A stretch of 47,322 bases of DNA. Source: Candidatus Symbiopectobacterium sp. 'North America' (GTDB lineage Bacteria > Pseudomonadota > Gammaproteobacteria > Enterobacterales > Enterobacteriaceae). Where the stretch lies: contig NZ_PEHF01000076.1 of assembly GCF_015762685.1 (NCBI RefSeq), positions 1 to 47,322 of the forward strand, read 5' to 3'. Below the pieces are notes generated by a model. It searched no databases and was not told the DNA's origin. It was given only the letters and a program-made list of their open reading frames with translations. The position numbers and the translations under genes are program-made. Each line of letters starts with the position of its first letter. Within the stretch, counting starts at the first letter, position 1. Of the stretch, positions 33,214 to 41,496 are shown piece by piece.

Positions 33214-33370
33214 CCCTGGTGAGCGCAGTGCATCCACCAGCAACCGTAATTTTGAAGGCCGTCAGGGACGTGCGGGCCGTACCCACCTGGTCAGCCCGGC
33301 GATGGCTGCCGCCGCCGCCGTGACAGGGCATTTCGCGGATATCCGCGAATTACCTTCGTCCGCGAATTAA
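33214..33370 (+). pseudogene. leuC: LeuC C-terminal remnant (isopropylmalate isomerase large subunit)
   Basis: About 50 codons remain: [32 protein letters not shown] and a diverged end [11 protein letters not shown] before TAA 33368-33370. The family Cys in ERCAST is Ser here. The remaining 90 percent of the gene, and leuA and leuB before it, are absent. The fragment abuts the cra remnant, and the two read towards each other's missing parts, which marks a deletion joint. Confidence 0.9.
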
Positions 33371-33384
33371 TAAAGAGACCCCTG

Positions 33385-33980
33385 ATGGCTAAATTTACCC
33401 AACATACCGGGCTGGTCGTGCCGCTGGATGCCGCCAACGTGGACACCGATGCGATCAGCAGTTTTTGCAGAAGGTGACGCGTACCGGTTTCGGCCAACAC
33501 CTGTTTCACGACTGGCGTTTTCTGGATGACGCGGGGCAGCAGCCCAACCCGGAGTTTGTGCTGAATAAACCACGTTATAAAGGTGCCACCATCCTGCTGG
33601 CGCGCGAAAACTTCGGCTGTGGCTCCTCCCGTGAGCATGCCCCCTGGGCGCTGACCGACTACGGTTTTCACGTGGTGATCGCCCCAAGCTTTGCGGATAT
33701 TTTCTACGGTAACGCGTTTAACAACCAGTTGCTGCCGGTAAAACTGAGTGATACCGATATCGACGATCTGTTCAAACTGGTCGACGGTACACAAGGCATT
33801 ACCTTTACGGTGGATCTGGAAGCGCAGACGGTCGATGCTGGCGGGAAAAAATACCCGTTTGAGATCGACAGTTTCCGCCGTCACTGCATGCTCAACGGGC
33901 TGGACAGCATCGGCTTGACGTTACAACACGAAGAGGCGATAGCTCGCTACGAACAGCAGCAACCGGCCTTTTTGCGTTAA
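33385..33980 (+). pseudogene. leuD: LeuD, isopropylmalate isomerase small subunit, frameshift deletion
   Basis: The start ([24 protein letters not shown]) is followed by a deletion near 33456-33461, probably 7 bases, that removes the IPKQ codons and shifts the frame to a TGA. The other frame continues from [15 protein letters not shown] through the signature [13 protein letters not shown] to a normal end at 33980. LeuD pairs with LeuC in leucine synthesis. With leuC reduced to a scar, the gene is functionless in any case. Confidence 0.92.
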
Positions 33981-34013
33981 CCCACAAGGCACCGCTCTGC
34001 GGTGCCTTCTATT

Positions 34014-34919
34014 TTACAGCCCCATACCTTCGCCAAAAGCCTCTCTCAGCGCATCGACAAAACAGCGAATTTTGACAGTTTGCCGCCGTGCCGCAGGCAC
34101 CAGCACATGCATCGGACGGGCAGGCCCTTCATAGTCCGGCACAACCTGAACCAAACGTCCGGCGTCAATCTCTTTGCCCAACACATCGGCGGGGCCCAAG
34201 GTAACGCCATAACCTTCGATTGCCGCATACAGCAGCGCTTTCCAGTCATTGGCACGAAACCGTCCGGTTGGTCTGATCTCTTCGCTCTGCCCATCACGCT
34301 GGAACAACCAGCGGCACGGCACAGTGGGCGTCCATTCGCCGTATACCAGACAAGCGTGATGCGCCAAATCGCTGGGTTTTTCAGGGAAACCCTAGCGCGC
34401 CACATAAGTGGGTGATGCGCAGACAATCAGCCCATAGGGCCTTAACGGCCAGGCGATCATCGAACTGTCGGCCAGTTCACCGATGCGCACGATCACTTCA
34501 AAACCGTCCTCAATCGGATCGACCATGCGATCGTTAAGCGTCAGTTCGATCTGCGTATACGGATAACGATCAAGATAGCGGGTAATAAAGGGCGCAAGCG
34601 CATAAGCGCCAAAGGTGACGGGCGCATTAACCCGAATGGTTCCTGACGGCGTAGCTTTCATCTCAAGCGCAATCGCTTCTGCCGCATCGACTTCCGCCAA
34701 CACTATCTTGCAGCGTTCGTAATAGCTGCGGCCGATATCGGTCAAACTTTGACGCCGCGTGGTGCGGTTGAGCAGTCGAGCGCCCAGACGTGCCTCTAAC
34801 CAGGCCACATGCTTAGCCACCCCTTGCGGGGAAAGGCGCACCGCTTCTGCCACTGCGGCAAAAGAGCCCAGTTCAGCAGCTTTAACAAAGATGTGCATGC
34901 TGGTCAACCTGTCCATCAT
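34014..34919 (-). pseudogene. LysR-family transcriptional regulator, nonsense mutation
   Basis: A frame of 301 codons starting MMDRLTSMHIFVKAAELGSFAAVAEAV, the usual LysR winged helix, followed by the effector domain (GTIRVNAPVTFGAYALAPF). TAG at 34392-34394 after SPTYVAR cuts it at about codon 176. The remainder (FPEKPSDLAHH to the end) stays in the same frame, with no other lesion. It diverges from the reductase gene at 35021, the normal LysR target arrangement. The DNA-binding half remains encoded, but effector binding is lost. The specific regulon is unknown. Confidence 0.88.
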
Positions 34920-35020
34920 TCACCCCAATTGGTTGTTTATTTATGCTCCATTTGTGATTTTATCTTATTTTCGTGGTGAATTACGCTCCCTGTTGATGAA
35001 TGGCGCAACAGGAGATCAGC

Positions 35021-35650
35021 ATGAAAATAGGTATTATTGGCGCAGGCTTTGTCGGGCGAACGATTGCCACGCTCGCGATTAACATCGGTCATCAGGTGAT
35101 GCTCAGTAGCTCACGCGGCCCACAAACGCTGTTCAGCTTCCGCTCGATGGTAGGCTGTCAGGCTGGAACGGTAGAAGAGGCCATTCAGTTTGGTGATGTG
35201 GTGGTGATAGCCGTTCCGCTGACGGCAATCGATCGATTGCCTGCCGCGCTGCTGGCGGGCAAGCAGGTGCTCGATGCGGTCAATTATTACCCGGAGCGTG
35301 ATGGTCAGGTTGATGTGCTCGACAGTGCACAAACCACCACTAGCGAACTACTGGCACGCCATTTACCCGGAGCCCTCATCACCAAGGCGTTCAATGCCAT
35401 TCAGATGACTCAATTGGAAAGCGATAGTTTACCGGCGGGCAGTCCCAACCGTCGCGTATTGCCACTGGCGGGGGACAATGCGCAAGGCAAGCAGATTGCC
35501 CGTGAATTGTACGAAACTTTCGGTTTTGATGCGGTCGACGTTGGCGCACTCGCCGAAGGGTGGCGCTTTGAACGGGGTACGCCTGCCTACTGCGTGCGCA
35601 TGACCAAAGAGGCGTTGCTGGCGGCACTGGAAGGCGTACAATGCAACTGA
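35021..35650 (+). CDS. NAD(P)-binding oxidoreductase, F420-dependent reductase-like family
   Basis: A 209-residue protein with an N-terminal Rossmann loop (MKIGIIGAGFVGRTIA) and a following VMLSSSRGP phosphate-binding strand. The fold and length fit the coenzyme F420-dependent NADP reductase-like family, whose bacterial members act on unknown substrates. Conserved VIAVPL, DAVNYYPERDG and TKAFNAIQ segments are seen. ATG 35021 has AGGAG at 35010-35014. It is divergent from the broken lysR, which probably once regulated it, and converges on sgrS. Intact. Confidence 0.8.
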   Translation: MKIGIIGAGFVGRTIATLAINIGHQVMLSSSRGPQTLFSFRSMVGCQAGTVEEAIQFGDVVVIAVPLTAIDRLPAALLAGKQVLDAVNYYPERDGQVDVLDSAQTTTSELLARHLPGALITKAFNAIQMTQLESDSLPAGSPNRRVLPLAGDNAQGKQIARELYETFGFDAVDVGALAEGWRFERGTPAYCVRMTKEALLAALEGVQCN

Positions 35651-35655
35651 CGGGC

Positions 35656-35932
35656 AATAAAAATGCCAGCGGCGCAGGCCGCTGGCTGGTGAAAATCACC
35701 ATTACTCAGAAGTTTCTTTACTACCAGAACAGCACTAGAGCCAGTGCCTGTACTCTTCTTCCGACATCGCATCGGTATGCCATTGCGTCACTTGCTGTAA
35801 CAACGCCAGTTTTTGCTGAGCGCTGATCCTCCTCAGCCAGCAGCCAGGGCAGTGCAAGAAGTAGTGCTGGTAAAATTGATTGAGCCGTGAAATCGCCATT
35901 AGCCACCTCCGTGCTTTCCTTGTTGCGCAGTA
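35656..35932 (-). ncRNA. sgrS: SgrS, glucose-phosphate stress small RNA (with sgrT)
   Basis: Divergent from sgrR as in E. coli. The 3' part reads CTTCTGAGTAATGGTGATTT, containing the CTGAGTA core that pairs with ptsG mRNA in E. coli. It is followed by the small TGGTGATTTTCACCA hairpin and a 9-bp terminator stem (GCCAGCGGC, 35665-35686) with an ATTTTTATT tail. The T tail is interrupted by A, weaker than in E. coli, which could affect Hfq binding. A TATATT -10-like element at 35940-35945 predicts a start near 35932, giving about 275 nt. The 5' end is inferred. Confidence 0.85.
35735..35899 (-). CDS. sgrT: SgrT, small inhibitor of the glucose transporter PtsG
   Basis: A 54-residue protein encoded within the sgrS RNA. 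The segment NQFYQHYF, then CWLRRISAQQKLALLQQ and TQW, matches the 43-residue E. coli SgrT. This homologue has about six extra N-terminal residues (MAISRL) and a longer acidic tail (SEEEYRHWL). ATG 35899 is preceded by a strong GGAGG site. Upstream in-frame codons to 36010 overlap sgrR and are rejected. SgrT blocks PtsG activity during sugar-phosphate stress. Intact, although the activator SgrR is broken. Confidence 0.85.
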   Translation of the reverse strand: MAISRLNQFYQHYFLHCPGCWLRRISAQQKLALLQQVTQWHTDAMSEEEYRHWL

Positions 35933-35989
35933 TCGCCGTAATATAGGGAAAGATAAATTGATGACTTTGGTTCGTGGAGTTCCTCTTTT

Positions 35990-37648
35990 ATGTCGTCGAC
36001 ACGTTTGCAACAGCAGTTTGTCCGCCTCTGGCAGCGCTTTCAGGGGCAGGATACCGACACCACGCTCGAAGAGCTGGCCGGGGTATTACTCTGCTCGCGC
36101 CGTCATATCCGTTCACTGCTCGGGGCCATGCAAAAAGAGGGATGGCTGCTGTGGCAGGCGGAAGCAGGACGCGGAAAACGCTACCGTCTCAGTTTTATCT
36201 ATACCGGCTTAACGCTGCAACAACAGCGCGCAGAAGACCTGCTGGAGCAGGATCGCGTCGAACAATTGATCCAGTTGATTGGTGATAAAGAGACGGTACG
36301 CCAGATGCTGCTTTCCCACCTGGGCCGTCGTTTTCGCCAGGGGAAACTCTGCTGCGCGTGCTCTATTATCGACCGCTGCGCAACCTTCTGCCCGGCTCTG
36401 CACTGCGACGCTCTGAGATGCATATCGTTAGGCAGATCTTCAGCGGGTTAACCAAGATAAATGAGGAAAACGGGGAAATCGCACCGGACCTCGCGCACCA
36501 CTGGCAGCAAATTACGCCACAGCGCTGGCATTTTTATTTACGCCCTGCGATCCGCTTCCACGATGGACGCGAGCTGGTGATGAAGGATGTTATCGCCTCG
36601 GTAATGCGGTTGACGTCGCAGGCATTATTCTCACACATCACACGCGTGACCTCCCCCATTCCCTTTGTGATTGATGTGGAACTGAGCGAACCCGATGGTT
36701 GGCTCCCCTGGCTGCTCGGCAGCGCGCATGCCATGATCCTGCCCCACGACTGGCAGACTCAGGCCGATTTTGCGCGCCACCCTGTCGGCACCGGCCCCTA
36801 TGCGGTGGAGAAAAACAGCGACAGTCAGCTGAAAATAAAAGCCTTTGATGACTATTTCGGCTACCGGGCGCTGATCGATGAGGTCAATATCTGGGTGTTG
36901 CCAGACGCCTCTGAAGAGCTGCCAGTATCCATTCAGGTACAAAGCGACACCACCACGCGCGACGAGCTGGAAAGCCGCATGGAGGAAGGATGCTATTTCC
37001 TGCTGTTTGATACCCGTTCCGCGCAGAGCGCGAACAGCGAGGTGCGCCGCTGGATTAGCCAGATCTTCCACCCTATCACGCTGCTCAGCCAAACGACGAG
37101 CACCCACCGACATAGCTGGTCGCCAGCGTACAGCTTACTGCCTCGTTGGCATCACCAGCGTTTTGATAATCAACCACTGAAACCTGCTGGCCTGACTGAT
37201 ATCACCCTGACGTTTTATCAGGAGCATCCCGAGTACCGCATCATTGGCGAGATCATGCATGACCTGCTGGCACAACAGGGCGTGACACTGCGCATACAGA
37301 AAGTCGACTACGAGCAATGGTATCTGGGAAAAGCGGAAAGCGATATCTGGCTGAGCAGTGTCAACTGCTACCCACCGCTGGAGTTTTCGCTGTTCGCCCT
37401 GCTCTATGAATTGCCGCTGCTGCGTCACTGCCTGAGCGATTCGTTGCAACAAGACGCACAGCGCTGGCGCGCTCAAACGCTCTCTATCGCCGACTTCAGC
37501 CAGCGCCTGATTGAAAGCGGTGAGATCCACCCGCTGTTTCACCACTGGTTACAGTTGCATGCGCGGCGTGCGCATGAACATGTTGGGCTGGTTCGACTTT
37601 AAATCCGCCTGGTTTGTGCCGCCGGAGCACGACACCGACTTTCCCTGA
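35990..37648 (+). pseudogene. sgrR: SgrR, activator of sgrS, two frameshifts
   Basis: SgrR senses sugar-phosphate stress and switches on sgrS. The N-terminal winged helix ([34 protein letters not shown]) and the solute-binding-like domain ([28 protein letters not shown]-like segment) are recognisable. One G is missing from a G run at 36340-36343, so frame one ends at 36451. A second shift near 37559 moves the end ([15 protein letters not shown]) to a third frame closing at TGA 37646-37648. Two separate lesions argue for a real pseudogene. GGAG lies 10 bases before ATG 35990. Confidence 0.9.
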
Positions 37649-37679
37649 TGCTACAAACCCTTTACAATAATGACGTTCT

Positions 37680-37784
37680 CAACGGGGTGCAGGCCGTTTG
37701 TTGACGATATCGCATTGTCAACGCACGGTATTTATACTGAGAAAATACCCGTCGAACCTGATCCGGTTAATACCGGCGAAGGGA
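37680..37784 (+). promoter_or_regulatory. TPP (thiamine pyrophosphate) riboswitch, THI element
   Basis: The conserved segments ACGGGGTGC, ACTGAGA, ATACCC and GAACCTGATCCGGTTAATAC, then CGGCGAAGGGA, occur in order, the signature of the TPP aptamer. An extra hairpin (TTGACGATATCGCATTGTCAA) is inserted in the P3-type variable arm. It ends 63 bases before the thiB start and would shut off thiBPQ when TPP is high. The aptamer looks intact although the operon behind it is broken. Confidence 0.93.
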
Positions 37785-37846
37785 TTTGAGAGTGCATTCG
37801 CCTGACTCAAAGTCCTTTGCCACCCTAATTTACCCAGGAGTGCAAA

Positions 37847-38860
37847 GTGTTACAGTCGCTATTATCCCGTTTATTGCTTCCCGTGCTCGGCCTCTCCGCC
37901 CTGCTGCTCGGCTCTGCTGCCGCTAATACCAAGCCCGCATTGACCGTTTACACCTACGATTCCTTCGCGTCTGAATGGGGCCCCGGCCCGGCGATTAAAA
38001 AAGCCTTCGAAAAAGAGTGCGAATGCGAATTGAATTTCGTCGCGCTGGAAGATGGCGTTGCCCTGTTGAACCGCTTGCGCATGGAAGGCAAAAATAGCAA
38101 AGCGGATATCGTCCTGGGGCTGGATAACAACCTGCTCAAAGCGACAGCGGATACCGGGCTGTTTACTGCCCACCACGTGAAAACCGACGTGTTGACGCTG
38201 CCCGGCGGCTGGTATAATGCCACGTTCCTGCCTTACGATTACGGCTACTTCGCGTTCGTCTACAACAAAGACACGCTGAAAAATCCACCGACCAGTCTTG
38301 ATGCCTTGATCAACAGCGATCAACCGCTGAAGGTAATTTATAAAGACCCGCGCACCAGTACGCCGGGGCTGGGCCTGCTGTTGTGGATGCAAAAGGTGTA
38401 TGGCGATAAAGGGCCTGACGCCTGGCAAAAACTGGCGCTTAAAACCGTTACCGTCACCAAAGGGTAGAGTGAGGCTTACGGTCTGTTCCTTAAAGGAGAA
38501 GTGGATCTGGTGCTAAGCTACACCACCTCTCCGGCCTATCACATTATCGAAGAGAAAAAGACTAACTACGCAGCGGCGCTATTCAGCGAAAGCCACTATA
38601 TGCAAGTTGAAGTTGCCGGGCAGTTGACCGCCAGCAAGCAGCCGGGACTCGCTAACCGCTTTATGCAGTTTATCCTCAGCCCGACATTCCAAAGCCTGAT
38701 CCCAACCACCAACTGGATGTATCCGGTCACTGGCGTGGCACTGCCGGAAGGTTTCCAATCGCTGGCGCGCCCGGAAAAAGCGCTGTCGTTTAGCGCACAA
38801 GAGGTGGCGGACCTGCGCGGGCAGTGGATTCAGGCATGGCAACGCGCTGTCAGCCGCTGA
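37847..38860 (+). pseudogene. thiB: ThiB (TbpA), periplasmic thiamine-binding protein, nonsense mutation
   Basis: The substrate-binding component of the thiamine ABC importer. GTG 37847 has AGGAG at 37836-37840. The product starts with a signal peptide (LLLPVLGLSALLLGSAAA) and continues LTVYTYDSFASEWGPGP, DIVLGLDNNLL and YKDPRTSTPGLGLLLWMQKVYG. TAG at 38465-38467 falls where E. coli ThiB has Trp (TKGWSEAYG). The frame beyond it is perfect (SEAYGLFLKGE to WQRAVSR), so this single TGG to TAG change is the only lesion. Without readthrough the C-terminal third is lost. Confidence 0.93.
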
Positions 38861-40464
38861 TCCCACACTGGCTCTGGCCTGGGCTGTTTACCGCGGCATT
38901 GCTGGCAGGCGTTGCCCTGCTCGCGTTTGGCGCTCTCTGGCATCAGGCTCCCGATACCCCATGGCAGACACTATGGGGTGACAGCTATGTGTGGTACGTA
39001 GTGCGCTTTACCTTTTGGCAAGCATTGCTTTCGGCGCTACTCTCTACGCTGCCCGCCATTGTACTGGCACGTGCCCTCTACCGCCGCCATTTCCCTGGCA
39101 GAACCTGGCTGCTGCGCCTGTGTGCCATGACGCTGGTGTTACCGGTGTTGGTGGCGGTATTTGGCATACTGCGCGTCTACGGGCGGCAGGGCTGGCTGGC
39201 ACAAGGCTTAAGCGCACTCGGCATCGACTACACCTTTTCCCCCTATGGTCTGCAAGGGATTCTGTTGGCCCACGTGTTCTTCAATCTGCCGCTGGCGACA
39301 CGCCAGCTGTTGCAAGCCCTGGAGTCCATCTCCACGGAGCAGCGTCAGTTAGCGGCCCAGTTGGGCATGAATGCCTGGCAAACCTTTCGTCTCATTGAAT
39401 GGCCGTGGTTACGGCGTCAAATCCTGCCCAGTGCGGCACTGATTTTCATGCTCTGCTTCGCCAGTTTTGCCACCGTACTCTCACTCGGTGGAGGCCCGCG
39501 CGCCACCACGATCGAACTGGCTATCTATCAGGCATTGAGCTTTGATTACGATCCTGCGCGCGCGGCAGGATTAGCACTGACCCAGATGGTCTGCTGTCTG
39601 GGGTTGGTGCTACTGAGCCAACGACTAGGATCGTGGTTTGCCGTGGGCAATACCCAGCAATTGCGCTAGCGCAACCCACAGGATTCGCTGGCTGGACGGT
39701 TGGGCGATACCGTGATTATCGTTGCCGCGCTGTTATTGCTGCTGCCACCGTTGCTGGCCGTGGCGCTGGACGGTCTCAGTCCGGCGATTCTGACGGTGCT
39801 CAAACAGCCCGCACTGTAGCAAGCACTGTGGACATCCCTGCGTATCGCGCTCGGCGCAAGTGTGCTTTACGTCATACTGACTCTGATGCTGCTGTGGAGC
39901 AGCCGTGAGCTGAAACTGCGTCAGCAGCGGCTGGCCGGACAGTTGATGGATATCAGCGGCCTGCTGATTCTGGCGATGCCAGGCATTGTGTTGGCGACGG
40001 GCTTCTTTCTTGTGCTCAACAATACCGTTGGGCTACCGACATCACCCTATGGGATGGTGGTCGCCACTAACGCGCTGATGGCCATTCCCTACGCGCTCAA
40101 GGTGGTGGAGAACCCGATGCTCGACATCGCTCAGCGCTATAATCTGCTGTGTCAGTCTCTGGATATTCGCGGCTGGCACCGTCTTCGTCTGATTGAGCTG
40201 CGCGCGTTGCAACAACCGATCGCACAGGCAATGGCATTTGCCTGCGTACTCTCGGTTGGGGATTTCGGTATTATCGCCCTGTTTGGCAATGAGCAGTTCT
40301 GCACGTTGCCCTTCTATCTTTACCAACAAATTGGCGCTTATCGCAGCGCAGACGGTGCGGTAACCTCACTGCTGCTGATGCTGCTCTGTTTCGCGTTGTT
40401 TACCGTGATGGAGACATTGACCCTGTGGCAAAAACGGGCGGACCGACATGCTGTCGTTGAATAA
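38836..40464 (+). pseudogene. thiP: ThiP, thiamine ABC transporter permease, two nonsense mutations
   Basis: The membrane permease for thiamine and its phosphates, with two homologous halves. The frame of 542 codons (E. coli 536) starts MATRCQPLIPHW inside the thiB end. It carries two TAGs, at 39667-39669 and 39817-39819, both where E. coli has Trp (GWRDP; LWQALW). There are no other stops or frameshifts, and both permease loop motifs (EQRQLAAQLGMNAWQTFR; QRYNLLCQSLDIRG) are well kept. The first half with six or so membrane spans could still be translated alone. ThiQ overlaps its end. Confidence 0.93.
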
Positions 40465-41155
40465 ACTGACTTATCTCTATCAACAGTCCCCCATGCAGTT
40501 CGATGTCAACATCGCTGCGGGAGAGCGCGTTGCCCTGTTGGGTCCAAGCGGTGCGGGTAAAAGCACGCTGCTCAGCCTGATTGCCGGTTTTTTATTACCG
40601 AACAGCGGCGAACTGTGGCTCAATGGCGACGATCATCGCTTTATGCCGCCCGCCGAGCGTCCGGTGTCAATTCTGTTTCAGGAAAACAACCTGTTCCCGC
40701 ACCTGACGCTGGAGCAAAATATTGCGCTTGGCCTGCACCCTGGTTTGCGTCTCACGTCAATGCAGCGTCAGGCATTGCACGCCATTGCAGAACACGTGGG
40801 CTTAAGCAGCCTGATGCAACGCCTGCCCGCACAGGTGTCTGGCGGTCAACGCCAGCGCGCCGCATTGGCCCGCTGCCTGCTGCGCCAACGCCCTATCCTG
40901 CTGCTGGATGAACCGTTCTCCGCGCTCGATCCGGCGCTGCGTCAGGATATGCTCACGCTGGTTGATAGGGTGTGTGCAGAGCAGCAGCTTACGCTGCTGA
41001 TGGTCACTCACAATCTGGATGACGCGTTGCGTATTGCTCCACGCAGTCTGCTTTTGGTCGACGGGAACATCGCCTACGATGGCCCTACGACGTCGCTGTG
41101 TGACAGCAGCAGCGAGGCAGCGCGGATACTGGGGATCAGCACAGCGCGTGACTGA
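40448..41155 (+). CDS. thiQ: ThiQ, thiamine ABC transporter ATPase
   Basis: The ATPase of the ThiBPQ importer. The protein has 235 residues with Walker A (GPSGAGKS, near 34-41), Q-loop [11 protein letters not shown], signature [15 protein letters not shown], Walker B ([12 protein letters not shown]) and the switch His ([10 protein letters not shown]). The ATG overlaps the thiP end by 17 bases, as in E. coli. Intact, though its membrane and binding partners carry stops. That is odd for an operon that had been dead for long. Confidence 0.95.
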   Translation: MLSLNKLTYLYQQSPMQFDVNIAAGERVALLGPSGAGKSTLLSLIAGFLLPNSGELWLNGDDHRFMPPAERPVSILFQENNLFPHLTLEQNIALGLHPGLRLTSMQRQALHAIAEHVGLSSLMQRLPAQVSGGQRQRAALARCLLRQRPILLLDEPFSALDPALRQDMLTLVDRVCAEQQLTLLMVTHNLDDALRIAPRSLLLVDGNIAYDGPTTSLCDSSSEAARILGISTARD

Positions 41156-41234
41156 TCGTCTACATCGCGTGGCGACTCAACAAAGGATATTTTGTGAGCT
41201 GAATAAAATTTTCACTTTTTATTCCTTGTGGGTA

Positions 41235-41264
41235 TTGCGCCTATTGCAACGCCCGTGCTTATAT
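41235..41264 (+). promoter_or_regulatory. Candidate promoter for the ivbL-ilvBN leader
   Basis: TTGCGC (41235-41240) and TTATAT (41259-41264) are 18 bases apart, about 55 bases before the leader peptide start. The match is moderate and an alternative -10 (TATAAA, 41262-41267) overlaps it. It is assigned mainly by position. Confidence 0.35.
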
Positions 41265-41319
41265 AAAAAGGCTAATTAACTGACTGATTGACAGGATCCC
41301 CGTGAGACACTCCGCTGCT

Positions 41320-41382
41320 ATGACTTCTGCACTACTACACACCGCGCATGTTGACGCGGTCGTCGTCGGCGACGCGCCGTAA
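41320..41382 (+). CDS. ivbL: IvbL, ilvBN operon leader peptide
   Basis: A 20-residue open frame (MTSALLHTAHVDAVVVGDAP). It begins like E. coli IvbL (MTTSML) and ends VVVGDAP, comparable to VVVGNAP. The Leu pair uses the rare codon CTA and is followed by a run of three GTC Val codons, so ribosome stalling would report leucine and valine supply. E. coli has about ten Val codons; only four are seen here. An attenuator follows. The leader identifies the downstream gene as ilvB rather than ilvI. Confidence 0.85.
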   Translation: MTSALLHTAHVDAVVVGDAP

Positions 41383-41409
41383 CGGGTTCCGAATCACAGC
41401 ACGATTCCC

Positions 41410-41449
41410 AAACCCCGCTGGCGTAAGCCAAGCGGGGTTTCTTGTTTTT
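41410..41449 (+). terminator. Attenuator terminator of the ilvBN operon
   Basis: A strong GC hairpin (AACCCCGCT/AGCGGGGTT with an inner GGC/GCC pair and GTAA loop) is followed by TCTTGTTTTT. It lies between the ivbL stop and the ilvB start, as expected for transcription attenuation. Confidence 0.85.
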
Positions 41450-41496
41450 ACCTCCCCCGCTCCGAAAACGCACCGGCCCAGATGAAGGATATTACT

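Noticed and set aside
32906..33331. A 141-residue novel fusion protein
   Set aside because: Its N-terminal part is antisense to the leuC remnant and its C-terminal part is the cra remnant; the frame is an accident of the deletion joint.
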